Source: Allobosea sp. OK403 (GTDB lineage: Bacteria; Pseudomonadota; Alphaproteobacteria; Rhizobiales; Beijerinckiaceae). From it: a stretch of DNA of 64,000 nucleotides. The position numbers and the translations under genes are program-made. Below, piece by piece: positions 46,052-54,961 of this stretch. The stretch covers positions 868,001-932,000 of the forward strand of contig NZ_FOQV01000003.1 in NCBI RefSeq assembly GCF_900113835.1, read 5' to 3'. Position 1 is the stretch's first letter; each line of letters begins with the position of its first letter. A model generated the notes under the pieces. It made no database searches. It saw only the letters and a program-made list of their open reading frames with translations, and had not been told where the DNA came from.

Positions 46052-46852
46052 TCAGCCGAAGCGGCCGGTGACATAGTCCTGCGTCTGCTTCTTGTGCGGG
46101 TTCATGAAGATGGTGTTGGTCGGCGCGAACTCGATCACCTCACCGAGATACATGAAGGCGGTATACTGCGAGATGCGCGCCGCCTGCTGCATGTTGTGGG
46201 TGACGATGACGATGGTGAAATCGGTCTTGAGCTGCTCCAGCAGGTCCTCGATCTTGCCGGTCGAGATCGGATCGAGCGCCGAGGTCGGCTCGTCGAACAG
46301 GATCACCTCCGGCTTCTGCGCGATGGTGCGCGCGATGCACAGCCGCTGCTGCTGGCCGCCGGAGAGGCCCATGCCGGACATCTTGAGCTTGTCCTTGACC
46401 TCATCCCAGAGGGCGGAGCGGCGCAGCGCGCCCTCGACGCGGTCGTCGAGCTCCGATTTCGGCGGCTTCTCATAGAGCCGGATGCCGAAGGCGACGTTGT
46501 CGTAGATCGACATCGGGAAGGGCGTCGGCTTCTGGAAAACCATGCCGATGCGCGAGCGCAACTCGTTCACATCGACATCGTTGGAGATGACGTTGCGGCC
46601 GTCGAGGATGACCTCGCCGGTGGCGCGCTGCTCGGGATAGAGCGAATAGATGCGGTTGAAGATGCGCAGCAGGGTCGACTTGCCACAACCCGAGGGGCCG
46701 ATCAGCGCCGTGACGTGACGGTCCCGGAAATCGAGATTGACGTTCTTCAGCGCCTTGTGCTCGCCGTAGTAGAAATCGAGGTTCTTGACCGCGATCCTGA
46801 CCGGGGCTTCGGCATCGAGCGTTTGCGGGCTCAGTTCCAGCGTCGAAAGCAT
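46052..46852 (-). CDS. pstB: Phosphate ABC transporter ATPase
   Basis: A 266-residue ATPase with Walker A GPSGCGKS, signature LSGGQQQR, Walker [13 protein letters not shown] and the PstB-specific [20 protein letters not shown] start. It powers phosphate import through PstA-PstC. It follows pstA by 47 bp. Confidence 0.97.
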   Translation of the reverse strand: MLSTLELSPQTLDAEAPVRIAVKNLDFYYGEHKALKNVNLDFRDRHVTALIGPSGCGKSTLLRIFNRIYSLYPEQRATGEVILDGRNVISNDVDVNELRSRIGMVFQKPTPFPMSIYDNVAFGIRLYEKPPKSELDDRVEGALRRSALWDEVKDKLKMSGMGLSGGQQQRLCIARTIAQKPEVILFDEPTSALDPISTGKIEDLLEQLKTDFTIVIVTHNMQQAARISQYTAFMYLGEVIEFAPTNTIFMNPHKKQTQDYVTGRFG

Positions 46853-46899
46853 CGACTTCTTCCTTCAGATCGAACGCGACGAGGGTTCAGGATGGCTGT

Positions 46900-47790
46900 T
46901 CACTTGCTACCGCGCACGATACGGCGCGCGATCAGCGAGAGCAGCAGGATCGAGACGGTGATGATCAGCGAACCGGCCCAGGCGAGCTGCTGCCAGTTCT
47001 CGTAAGGGGCGGAGGCAAACTGGTAGATCGTCACCGGCAGGTTCGAGACGCCGCCCGAGAGCGTCGGCGAGAACCAGAAATTATTGTTCAGCGCGGTGAA
47101 GATCAATGGCGCGGTCTCGCCGGCGATGCGGGCGAGCGCCAGCAGGATGCCTGTGACCATGCCCGATTTCGCCGCCCGCCAGGTGACGCTGGTAATGACG
47201 ACGGAGGGCGGGGCGCCAAGCGCCGCACCAGCCTCGCGCAACGGCCCCGGAACCAGCCGCAGCATGTCCTCGGTGGTGCGCACGATGACCGGGATCGCGA
47301 TGATGCCGAGCGCGACGCCGCCGGCCCAACCGGAATAGCCGCGGAAGGGCTCGACCAGGATGACGTAGACGAACAGGCCGATCAGGATCGAGGGCGCCGA
47401 GAGCAGGATATCGTTGATGAAGCGGATCAGATTGGCAAGCTGCGAGCCCTTGCCGTATTCGGCGAGATAGGTGCCGGCGAGCACGCCGATCGGCGTCGCC
47501 ACCGCGATGCCGAGGAAGGTCAACACGATCGAGCCGACGATGGCGTTGGCAAGGCCGCCGCCCTCGGAACCGGGGCCGGGCGTGACCTGGGTGAAGGTCG
47601 CGAGCGAAAGCCCGCCGATGCCCTTCACGATCAGCATGCCGAGGATCCAGAACAGCACGAAGATGGCGAGGAAGGTGAAGCCGGTAGCAATCAGCTTCAT
47701 CGCCCTGTCGGCGGTGCGGCGCGCGGGGCGCACGCGGCCCCATTCGGCATGGGGCGTCTGGGATGCGGTGGAGGGTGTCGTCATGCTCAT
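46900..47790 (-). CDS. pstA: Phosphate ABC transporter permease PstA
   Basis: A 296-residue six-helix permease with the PstA pattern [15 protein letters not shown] and [20 protein letters not shown], and an EAA loop ([20 protein letters not shown]). It pairs with PstC to form the channel. It starts 15 bp after the pstC stop. Confidence 0.96.
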   Translation of the reverse strand: MSMTTPSTASQTPHAEWGRVRPARRTADRAMKLIATGFTFLAIFVLFWILGMLIVKGIGGLSLATFTQVTPGPGSEGGGLANAIVGSIVLTFLGIAVATPIGVLAGTYLAEYGKGSQLANLIRFINDILLSAPSILIGLFVYVILVEPFRGYSGWAGGVALGIIAIPVIVRTTEDMLRLVPGPLREAGAALGAPPSVVITSVTWRAAKSGMVTGILLALARIAGETAPLIFTALNNNFWFSPTLSGGVSNLPVTIYQFASAPYENWQQLAWAGSLIITVSILLLSLIARRIVRGSK

Positions 47791-47805
47791 GATCGGCCTG
47801 CCTTA

Positions 47806-48774
47806 TCAGTAGGTCTTGACGCGCGAGACGAGAATGCGCGCGATGACGAGGACGACGAAGGTGACGAAGAACAGGATGCAGCCGAGCGCGATCAGCGCGT
47901 TGAGCTGCAGGCCGAGCGCCTCATTGAACTCATTGGCGATGCGCGAGGCGATGGTCGAGCCCGGATCCAGGATCGAGGCCGAGAGCCGGTTGGCGTTGCC
48001 GACGACGAAGGTCACCGCCATGGTCTCGCCGAGCGCGCGACCGAGGCCGAGCATCACCGCGCCGATGATCGAGACGCCGGCCTGGGGCACCAGGACATGG
48101 CGCACGACCTCCCAGGTGGTCGCCCCGATGCCGTAGGCGCTCTCACGCAGCACGGAGGGGATCTGCTCCAGCATGTCGCGCGTGATCGAGGCGATGAAGG
48201 GGATGATCATGAAAGCGAGGATGATGCCGGCGGTGAAGATGCCGAGCCCCGAGGGCGAGCGCGAATACAGCACCGTGCCGACGATTGGCAGACCTTCGAC
48301 GATGTTGGAGAGCGGCACCTGAACATAGGCGGCGAAGAGCGGCACGAAGACGAACAGGCCCCACATGCCATAGATGATCGAGGGCACGGCGGCGAGCAAT
48401 TCGATGGCGGTCGCGACCGGCTGCTTGAACCAGGGCGGGGCGAGCTGCGTCAGATAAACCGCAATGCCCAGGGAGAGCGGCACGCCGATGACGAGTGCGA
48501 TCAGCGCGGTCGAGAGCGTTCCGACGATGGCCGGCCAGGCGCCGTACTGGTCGTTCTGGGTATCCCAGACGCTGGAGGTGATGAAGCCGAAGCCGAATTC
48601 GCGGAAGGCCGGCCAGCCGCCAACGACCATCGACAGCATGATACCGGCGAGCAGCACCAGCACGAACAGCGCAGCCAGGAAGCTGGCATTGCGGAAGACG
48701 ATGTCGAACGTGCCCTTGGGTGTCTTGCGCAGCGGCGCAGCAGCAGCGGGCATCGTCTGGGTCACGGCGGTCAT
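47806..48774 (-). CDS. pstC: Phosphate ABC transporter permease PstC
   Basis: A 322-residue permease with PstC features: GTLSTALIALVIGVPLSLGI, IELLAAVPSIIYGMWGLFVF and an EAA loop (RESAYGIGATTWEVVRHVLV). It follows pstS by 126 bp, a gap that holds palindromic repeats. Confidence 0.96.
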   Translation of the reverse strand: MTAVTQTMPAAAAPLRKTPKGTFDIVFRNASFLAALFVLVLLAGIMLSMVVGGWPAFREFGFGFITSSVWDTQNDQYGAWPAIVGTLSTALIALVIGVPLSLGIAVYLTQLAPPWFKQPVATAIELLAAVPSIIYGMWGLFVFVPLFAAYVQVPLSNIVEGLPIVGTVLYSRSPSGLGIFTAGIILAFMIIPFIASITRDMLEQIPSVLRESAYGIGATTWEVVRHVLVPQAGVSIIGAVMLGLGRALGETMAVTFVVGNANRLSASILDPGSTIASRIANEFNEALGLQLNALIALGCILFFVTFVVLVIARILVSRVKTY

Positions 48775-48802
48775 CCGCGGGGCTCCGGTAGCGTTGGTTG
48801 TC

Positions 48803-48888
48803 CGTCATTCCTGGGCGGAGCGAAGCGCAGACCCGAGAAGTCCGGGGCTGCGCCTCCTGAATGAGATGGCCGGGTCAAGCCCGGCCAT
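48803..48888. repeat. Palindromic repeats between pstS and pstC
   Basis: The gap carries CGTCATTCCTGGGCGGAGCG (the left half of the 15211-type element) and a complete ATGGCCGGG...CCCGGCCAT hairpin (48865-48888), the type seen between dnaK and dnaJ. It may allow pstS to be expressed well above the permeases, the usual need for a periplasmic binding protein. Confidence 0.75.
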
Positions 48889-48900
48889 GATGGCGAGCGA

Positions 48901-49926
48901 TCAGAAGATCGGCTTGCCGGAGTTGTCGACGACGCCCTTCCAGGCAGCGCGGACCATGTCCTTGACGTTGCTCGGCAGCGGCACATAGTCGATGCCGGTC
49001 GCGAGCGCGTCGCCGCTCTTATAGGCCCAGTCGAAGAACTTCAGCGCGGCCTGCGCCTCTTCCGGCTTCTCGGGCTTGGCATGGATGAGGATGAAGGTCG
49101 CCGAGGTGATCGGCCAGGCCTGCGCGCCCTTCTGGTTGTTCAGCGAGATGCCGAAACCGGGAGCCTCATTCCAGTTGGCGTTGGCGGCAGCGGCCTGGAA
49201 GGCCTTGTCGTCAGGGGCCGGGTAGTTGCCGTCGGCGTTCTGGACCAGAGCGAAGGCGAGCTTGTTCTGCTTGGCATAGGCGTATTCGACATAGCCGATC
49301 GAGTTGGCGACCTGCTTGACCGAAGCCGAGACGCCCTCATTGCCCTTGCCGCCGATTCCGACCGGCCACTGGACCGACTGGTTGGCACCGATCTTGGTCT
49401 TCCAGTCAGGCGAGACGCGCGACAGATAATCGGTCCAGACGAAGGTCGTGCCCGAGCCGTCCGAACGATAGACCGGGTTGATGCTGGCGTCGGGCAGGGT
49501 CAGGCCGGCGTTGAGCGCGGCGATCTTGGGGTCGTTCCACTTCTTGATGTCGCCGAGATAGATCTCGGCGATGAGCTGGCCCGTGAGCTTCAGCTTGCCG
49601 GCCTCGACGCCGGCGATGTTGATCGCGGGAACGACGCCGCCCATCACGGTCGGGAACTGGATCAGGCCTTCCTTGGTCAGCTCCTCGCCCTTCAGCGGGG
49701 CGTCGGTGGCGCCGAAGGCGACAGTCTTGGCCTTGATCTGGCGAATGCCGCCGCCGGAGCCGATCGACTGGTAGTTGAGACCGATATTGGTCTCCTTCTT
49801 ATAGGCTTCAGCCCATTTGGCGTAGATCGGGAAGGGGAAAGTCGCGCCGGCGCCGGTGATGTCGGCAGCCTGGACGGCGCCGGACAGACCGATCGAAGCG
49901 GCCGCGAGAATGAGAATTTTGCGCAT
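48901..49926 (-). CDS. pstS: Phosphate ABC transporter substrate-binding protein
   Basis: A 341-residue periplasmic phosphate-binding protein with a signal peptide (about 1-20, ending VQAA-D). Its binding-site segments are recognisable: TGAGATFPFPIYAKW, SIGSGGGIRQI, FGATDAPL and YRSDGSGTTFVWTDYL. The start at 49926 follows AGAGAGGAC. It is the first gene of pstSCAB-phoU-phoB; a longer frame to 50118 crosses the Pho box and is not real. Confidence 0.97.
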   Translation of the reverse strand: MRKILILAAASIGLSGAVQAADITGAGATFPFPIYAKWAEAYKKETNIGLNYQSIGSGGGIRQIKAKTVAFGATDAPLKGEELTKEGLIQFPTVMGGVVPAINIAGVEAGKLKLTGQLIAEIYLGDIKKWNDPKIAALNAGLTLPDASINPVYRSDGSGTTFVWTDYLSRVSPDWKTKIGANQSVQWPVGIGGKGNEGVSASVKQVANSIGYVEYAYAKQNKLAFALVQNADGNYPAPDDKAFQAAAANANWNEAPGFGISLNNQKGAQAWPITSATFILIHAKPEKPEEAQAALKFFDWAYKSGDALATGIDYVPLPSNVKDMVRAAWKGVVDNSGKPIF

Positions 49927-49980
49927 TGAGATGTCCTCTCTGGATCGCATGTTCAGCGGCCCCGTCAGAACACCTTCTGT

Positions 49981-49998
49981 GTGACAGACAGATGACAT
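49981..49998 (-). promoter_or_regulatory. Pho box upstream of pstS
   Basis: On the minus strand ATGTCAT-CTGT-CTGTCAC gives two PhoB half-sites at the expected 11-bp period, 55 bp before the pstS ATG. Two further half-sites in the opposite orientation (TGTCAT at 50001, TGTCAC at 50013) lie next to it with 12-bp spacing. PhoB binding here would switch on the operon under phosphate limitation. Confidence 0.8.
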
Positions 49999-50199
49999 CC
50001 TGTCATCAAAGCTGTCACAAACGATCTCCCAGAGCGCAGTTGCATTGGCACCACAAGCGGTAATATGGCACCTATCGGCGCAACGTTTGGCAGCCGCGGG
50101 GTCACATTGGCATTTCAATGCCCGTGTTGCGCGAACCTCAAAACGGACAACCTTTTGGGACCTGTCGCATTTGCACTGATTGCGATTGCACGACCGGGT

Positions 50200-50418
50200 T
50201 CAATGGCCGAGAGCATCGGCTGATGAAAAGCGAGGCGTAGTGTTGCCGCGATTGTAGGAAGAGTTCGAGGGCCAACGGTCCCGCACCAGCCGAGCCAGTG
50301 CAATCCCATCCAGTGACGCGGGCATGTCGATGTCGGTGATGACGATCCGAATATCCGGCCTCTTCGTCAGGATATCGACGGCGTTCTCGGCAGCGACAGG
50401 TAACGCCTCGCCTTGCAT
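50200..50418 (-). pseudogene. Decayed response-regulator receiver fragment
   Basis: A 72-codon frame reads ENAVDILTKRPDIRIVITDI DMPASLDGIALARLVRDRWP (written in two blocks), the central part of a CheY-like receiver domain with the phospho-acceptor Asp. The N-terminal third, with the acidic pocket, is missing in frame and the reading after DRWP is unrelated to the family, so it is a remnant. The surrounding stretch 50000-50620 contains the Pho box at its left and otherwise no intact gene. Confidence 0.65.
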
Positions 50419-50620
50419 CGAGCAGAAGCCACTCTCGATCTAGACGAAGGGCGTTGACGAGCGAATTCAGCCTCAGGCGCCAAATAGCGCCGAGGCATTT
50501 TTGCAAGACGGAGAACAGAACCCGGGGCATCTTTCGTGGGAAATGTACCACGAGAGCGGCCGAACTCCGGCAGGCGGATCGTTCGGCGCAACCTGCATCA
50601 AGAGCGATATCGAACGATAC

Positions 50621-51499
50621 TCAGGTCTTCGCCTCGACCAGCTTGTCCTGTGTCCTGGTGTCGAAGTCGCCGGCATCGTGACGTTCGTGCAACTGGCCGG
50701 AGAGATCGCCCGAGGTGCGGTTGACCTTGCGGCCGCGCGCCACGGCGGGCCGTGCCAGGAGCTGGTCGGCCCAGCGCATGACGTTGGAATAGCCCTGCAC
50801 CGAAAGGAACTCCGCCGCCCCGTACTGCCAGCCCTTCACGAGCCCGCCATACCAAGGCCAGATCGCCATGTCGGCGATGCTGTAGTCCTTGCCGGAGATG
50901 AATTCATTGTCGGCAAGCCGCCGGTCGAGCACATCGAGCTGGCGCTTCACCTCCATCGCATAGCGGTTGATCGGATACTCGAATTTGGCCGGCGCGTAGG
51001 CGTAGAAATGGCCAAAGCCGCCGCCGAGGAATGGGGCGGAGCCCATCTGCCAGAACAGCCAGGAGAACGTCTCGGCTCGCGCAGCCGGCTCCGCCGGCAG
51101 GAACGCGCCGAACTTCTCGGCGAGATGCATCAGGATCGCGCCGCTTTCGAAGATGCGTATCGGCGTCGGGCCGCTGCGATCCATCAGCGCCGGGATTTTG
51201 GAGTTGGGATTGACCTCGACGAAACCGGAGCCGAACTGGTCGCCATCGCTGATTTTGATCAACCAGGCGTCGTATTCGGCGCCGGCAACGCCGAGCGCCA
51301 GCAACTCCTCCAGCATGATCGTGACCTTCTGGCCGTTCGGCGTGCCCAGCGAATAAAGCTGCAGCGGATGCTTGCCGATAGGCAGCGCCTTCTCATGCGT
51401 CGCGCCAGCGATCGGCCGATTGATATTGGCGAAGGTGCCGCCGCTGGCCTTGTCCCAGGTCCAAACCTTGGGCGGAACGTAGTCGGTTTTGTCGGTCAT
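50621..51499 (-). CDS. yghU: YghU-type glutathione-dependent disulfide-bond oxidoreductase
   Basis: A 292-residue GST-superfamily protein that matches the YghU group over its full length: VPPKVWTWDKASGGTFANIN, GKHPLQLYSLGTPNGQKVTI, SGFVEVNPNSKIPALMD, then a helical domain with YPINRYAMEVKRQLDVLDRR. YghU reduces disulfides with two glutathiones. The start at 51499 gives the family N-terminus. It forms an operon with the GST gene and the DMT exporter upstream on the same strand. Confidence 0.92.
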   Translation of the reverse strand: MTDKTDYVPPKVWTWDKASGGTFANINRPIAGATHEKALPIGKHPLQLYSLGTPNGQKVTIMLEELLALGVAGAEYDAWLIKISDGDQFGSGFVEVNPNSKIPALMDRSGPTPIRIFESGAILMHLAEKFGAFLPAEPAARAETFSWLFWQMGSAPFLGGGFGHFYAYAPAKFEYPINRYAMEVKRQLDVLDRRLADNEFISGKDYSIADMAIWPWYGGLVKGWQYGAAEFLSVQGYSNVMRWADQLLARPAVARGRKVNRTSGDLSGQLHERHDAGDFDTRTQDKLVEAKT

Positions 51500-51520
51500 G
51501 ATGCGTGCTCCAGAGTGCAA

Positions 51521-52225
51521 TCAAGCTGCAGGCGGGAAATTGGACGGGAACAGCGCGCGCTGCGCCTCCTCGTCACGGACCTGCTTGAAGGGATGATCCT
51601 TGCCGACCGCGCGTGCTCGGATGACAGCCGGCCGCGCCTCGACCGTCTCGAACAGGCGCTTGAGATTGGGGAACGGTGCCAGCGGGTCCTCAGCGCCTTT
51701 GCGCACGCGCGAGGCACGGTCAAGCCAGCCCCAGGCCGAGATGTCGGCGATCGTGAAGGTCTCGCCGACAATGTGGCTGCGACCCTCGAGATGGTCGTCG
51801 AGGACCTGATAGTGGCGTTCCGCCTCGCGGCGATAGCGGTTCACCGCATAGTCGAGACCTTCGGGCGCAGCGAACTGGAAGTGCACCGCCTGTCCCGAGA
51901 AGGGACCAAGGCCCGACGCGATGAACAGCAGCCAGGACAGCAGTTCCGGCCTGTCCTCGGGCGCGCCGAGCAATGTGCCGGTCTTCTCGGCGAGATAGAT
52001 CAGGATGGCGGTGGAATCGAACACCCGTGCCTCACGGCCGCCCGGTCCCTCCGTATCGACGATCGCCGGCACCTTGCCATTGGGATTGATCGCCCGGAAC
52101 GACGCTGCGTGCTGCTCGCCCTTGCTGGTGTCGATGGGGATCGCCTCGTAGGGCAGGCCCGTCTCTTCCAGGAACAGTGCGACCTTCGCCGGATTTGGCG
52201 TCGGGTGGAAGTAGAAGCGGATCAT
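51521..52225 (-). CDS. Glutathione S-transferase family protein (YfcG-like)
   Basis: A 234-residue GST. The N-domain has RFYFHPTPNPAKVALFLEET, INPNGKVPAIVD and FDSTAILIYLAEKTG, the pattern of the Nu/YfcG class that binds glutathione through Thr/Asn rather than Tyr. The C-domain has NRYRREAERHYQVLDDHL. Its ATG overlaps the DMT gene's stop (ATGA) and yghU begins 21 bp after its stop, indicating a three-gene unit. Confidence 0.92.
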   Translation of the reverse strand: MIRFYFHPTPNPAKVALFLEETGLPYEAIPIDTSKGEQHAASFRAINPNGKVPAIVDTEGPGGREARVFDSTAILIYLAEKTGTLLGAPEDRPELLSWLLFIASGLGPFSGQAVHFQFAAPEGLDYAVNRYRREAERHYQVLDDHLEGRSHIVGETFTIADISAWGWLDRASRVRKGAEDPLAPFPNLKRLFETVEARPAVIRARAVGKDHPFKQVRDEEAQRALFPSNFPPAA

Positions 52226-53223
52226 GGGGTTCTCCCTCGTGGTTCAACGGGACCAGCGGTAACGGGCCGGCGCGGCGCGAGCAGGACACCGGCGACGATG
52301 ATCGCGATCGCAACGCCCTCGACGCCCTCGACGCCCTCGACGCCCTCGACGCCCTCGACGCCCGATGGCACCTCCCCGAGAACGGGAATGGCAAGAAGCG
52401 ATGCGACGGTCGGAATGAGTGCGATGATCGCGGTGGCGGCTGCCGAACCCAGCAGCGACACGGCGCGGTTGAAGGTGAAGATCGCGACGCCGCTCATCAA
52501 CACGCCTTGATACACAGCCTGCAGCGCGATCTCGGCCGCCGGAGCCTGACTGAAACGGCTGAGGCCGAACAGCACATAGGCCGGCAGGAAAAGCAGCGCC
52601 GACCAGGAACAGATCAGCGCAGCAGACTCGATCGGCGTCAGGCCGCTCTTGCGAAACAGGAGTGTGTAGACCGCCCACATAGCAGCCGCGGCGGCCAGCG
52701 CGCCGAGCCCGGCCAGACTGGGCGGCTCATGGGTGGTGGTTCCCGCCAGCACGAGCAATGACAATCCAGCGAAGATCGCCGCATAGCCGGCCCAGCGTTG
52801 CCTGCCTTGACGCTCGCCGAGGAAGGCCCAGGCGAAGATGCCGGCGAACAGCGGCATCAGCGTTGGTGCGATGGAGGCGGCCTGTGCGGCCGAGGTCCTG
52901 CTGAGGCCGAGTGCGACCAGAAGCACGAAGGGCATGCCCCACAGCATGGCGAAGACCAGGCCATCGCCCCAGGCCGCGCGCGACAGCGTCGCGCGACGTC
53001 GAATGAGGAGCGGTGCGAGCAACACCGCGCCGATCCCGAAGCGCAGCGCCGTGATGTCCCAGATCCGCAGCTCGCGCGTCACGCTGAAGCGCGTGATCAC
53101 GAACCAGCCGGAGAAGATCGAGACGGCAATCGCCGCCCAGATCAGCCCTGCAAAGCGTTTGTCCCGGCTGACGGGCGCCGCATCGGGCCGACCGATTGCC
53201 ATCGAGATCCTGGCTTCGGACAT
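52222..53223 (-). CDS. DMT-superfamily exporter (EamA family)
   Basis: A 333-residue membrane protein with ten predicted TM helices in two EamA halves. It begins after a short soluble segment (SRDKRFAGLIWAAIAVSIFS) and includes TALRFGIGAVLLAPLL and TSAAQAASIAPTLMPLFAGI. Before the last helix the loop is replaced by a Val-Glu-Gly tandem repeat, encoded by a 9-bp repeat. The start at 53223 lies opposite the TetR gene. It likely exports a small metabolite or drug under TetR control. Confidence 0.9.
   Translation of the reverse strand: MSEARISMAIGRPDAAPVSRDKRFAGLIWAAIAVSIFSGWFVITRFSVTRELRIWDITALRFGIGAVLLAPLLIRRRATLSRAAWGDGLVFAMLWGMPFVLLVALGLSRTSAAQAASIAPTLMPLFAGIFAWAFLGERQGRQRWAGYAAIFAGLSLLVLAGTTTHEPPSLAGLGALAAAAAMWAVYTLLFRKSGLTPIESAALICSWSALLFLPAYVLFGLSRFSQAPAAEIALQAVYQGVLMSGVAIFTFNRAVSLLGSAAATAIIALIPTVASLLAIPVLGEVPSGVEGVEGVEGVEGVEGVAIAIIVAGVLLAPRRPVTAGPVEPRGRTP
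52312..52363. repeat. 9-bp tandem repeat inside the DMT exporter gene
   Basis: About 5.7 perfect copies of GACGCCCTC. On the coding (minus) strand it encodes (Gly-Val-Glu)n in frame, so gain or loss of units changes loop length without a frameshift. Confidence 0.95.
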
Positions 53224-53350
53224 AGCCTTCCTTCCAACGCTGCGTCGGCCTTCGTGCGGCGATCGCTTTGCGTTTTGGTTCAGTCGTTCTAAAATACATG
53301 CCACGCCTTCGATGGCAAGATGCTCTCGGTGCGGACCAGCGGGGATCGGG

Positions 53351-53971
53351 ATGGGCAGGCCCAGGGAATTCGACGAGGACACCGTGCTCGATGCGGCAGT
53401 GCTGTGCTTCTGGAGCCGCGGCTACGAGGCGACATCGATCCGCGACCTGATCGAGAAGACGGGCCTCACTGGCGCAAGCCTTTACAACGCGTTCGGAGAC
53501 AAGCGCGCCCTCTACCGGCGCGCGCTTGACCATTATGTGGAGGGCAGCATCGGCGAGCGTATCCGGCGCTGCGAGTCCATGAGCCCCTGCGAGGCGGTCG
53601 AGGCATTCTTCGGCGACACCTTGAAGCGGTCGCTCAACGACCTCGATCGCAAGGGCTGCATGCTGGTGAACACGGCGCTCGATGTCGCGCCGCACGACCC
53701 GGACTTCCGGGAGGCCGTCGCGGCCGCACTGGCCCGCGTGGAGGCTTTCTTCCTCGGCAGCATCCTCCAAGGTCAGGCGGATGGTTCGATCACATCGGCG
53801 CAGACTGCCGAAGACCTGTCGCGCCATCTCCTGGGCGTTCTGATGGGAATTCGTGTCCTCGCGCGTGTACGACCGGAGAAAGTCTTGCTTGAAGGAGTGG
53901 TACGGTCTGCTCTCGCACTGCTGAAGTTCCGGGGGCAACCAGCGAAATTTACGGGCCAGGACGATCGATGA
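53351..53971 (+). CDS. TetR family transcriptional regulator
   Basis: A 206-residue TetR/AcrR regulator. The HTH covers about 5-55 (FDEDTVLDAAVLCFWSRGYE, TSIRDLIEKTGLTGASLYNA, FGDKRALYRRALDHY). The ligand-binding domain contains RKGCMLVNTALDVAPHDPDF, typical of the group that controls oxidoreductase and GST operons. It is divergent from the DMT-GST-yghU operon with 127 bp between starts. TTCTAAAATACATGCC in that gap is the likely promoter/operator region. I start at 53351 (MGRPREF); the upstream open frame is a shadow. Confidence 0.9.
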   Translation: MGRPREFDEDTVLDAAVLCFWSRGYEATSIRDLIEKTGLTGASLYNAFGDKRALYRRALDHYVEGSIGERIRRCESMSPCEAVEAFFGDTLKRSLNDLDRKGCMLVNTALDVAPHDPDFREAVAAALARVEAFFLGSILQGQADGSITSAQTAEDLSRHLLGVLMGIRVLARVRPEKVLLEGVVRSALALLKFRGQPAKFTGQDDR

Positions 53972-54203
53972 ATGTCCGCTATGAGGCGCAGGCTCAGAAT
54001 TCGCGGAACAGCTTTTGTTTATCTCCGCGGGCGGTATGACGGTGATGCTTCTGGTCACCCATCATGGAGACCGCCACATCACGTTCATCGGCGAGGTTTT
54101 GCCGGACCAGGCGCCTGGCCAAATTCATCGCAGCGTCGACTTCTCCCGAAAGCACCGTTATCGCGCCGGAATGGCATGTAAGCGATAAGTGGTCTTATTA
54201 CGG

Positions 54204-54800
54204 TCAAGCTCGAGTCGCGCGAAATCCTTCGACCATCAGCCGGAACGCCTCGATCGCCTTGGGCAATACGATCTGCGGCTCGTCGCTGTCGGCAACCCAT
54301 AGGGCGGCGTTGAATGCAGTGCCGCCGAGAAGGCGTGACGCAGCCTCGACATCGACCGGCTTGATGACACCCTCGGCGATCAAATCAGCGATCGTCTGCA
54401 TCGTGATGCTCAGGCAGGCATTCTGGCTGGGCCACCGCGACGGGTCGCCCAGAAAGGCAGGCCCGTCCAACAAGACGATCCGGCGAATCTCCGGGTCCAG
54501 CGCCATCCCGATATACGCTTCGCCTACCGCCAGCAGCCTTTCCCATGGGCTTGTCGCAGTTGCTCCCGCCTGCCGTGCGCGCGCAGCCATCTCGCCATCG
54601 ACTTGGGCCACGACGGCAGCCAGCAGCCCCGTCTTGTCGCCGAAGCTATGGTAGAGGGCGCCACGAGTAAGCCCGACAGATGCGGTGAGGTCGTCCATCG
54701 ACGCGGCGGCAAACCCCGAAGCTGCAAACGCCTTTCGCGCGGCGCCAATCAGCTTGACGCGATTTTCCTCCATCGTCTCGGCGCGACGCTTTGCAGCCAA
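54204..54800 (-). CDS. TetR family transcriptional regulator
   Basis: A 198-residue TetR regulator. The HTH has KLIGAARKAFAASGFAAASM, DDLTASVGLTRGALYHSF and GDKTGLLAAVV, with the C-terminal domain of the group that has DEPQIVLPKAIEAF. I start at a TTG (54800) because AGGAG lies nine bases upstream and it gives the usual AAKRRAETMEENR leader; an ATG at 54773 is the alternative. It is divergent from the double-Rid gene; two matching operators lie in between. Confidence 0.88.
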   Translation of the reverse strand: MAAKRRAETMEENRVKLIGAARKAFAASGFAAASMDDLTASVGLTRGALYHSFGDKTGLLAAVVAQVDGEMAARARQAGATATSPWERLLAVGEAYIGMALDPEIRRIVLLDGPAFLGDPSRWPSQNACLSITMQTIADLIAEGVIKPVDVEAASRLLGGTAFNAALWVADSDEPQIVLPKAIEAFRLMVEGFRATRA

Positions 54801-54821
54801 AGCAAGAATCTCCTGTTTCGC

Positions 54822-54886
54822 ATACGATACGTATATGGAACTTGACGGCCAATCCGTATCCGTGCTCTCACATACGCGGCGTATGT
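54822..54886. promoter_or_regulatory. Two candidate TetR operators (ATACG-N3-CGTAT)
   Basis: Site 1 (54822-54834) is ATACG-ATA-CGTAT. Site 2 (54870-54886) is a 17-bp perfect palindrome ACATACGC-G-GCGTATGT with the same ATACG-N3-CGTAT core. Both lie between the TetR start and the double-Rid start, spaced about 50 bp. Sharing of the core between two sites in one divergent promoter is strong evidence for a common regulator, presumably the TetR. Confidence 0.75.
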
Positions 54887-54961
54887 TGCTAAGCTGGCTT
54901 GGCGGAAATGTCCAGCGAAGCTGGTTCGGCGCGCTCGCCCCCACCTGAAAAGGACGATGAT

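Noticed and set aside
52838..53350. N-terminal extension of the TetR gene back to 52838.
   Set aside because: It overlaps the divergent DMT exporter gene and encodes Ser/Arg-rich shadow sequence; the TetR family start is at 53351.
54036..54188. A 50-codon frame between the two TetR genes (starts TVMLLVTHHGDRHITF).
   Set aside because: Plausible composition but weak initiation context and no family resemblance; possibly a decayed gene end.
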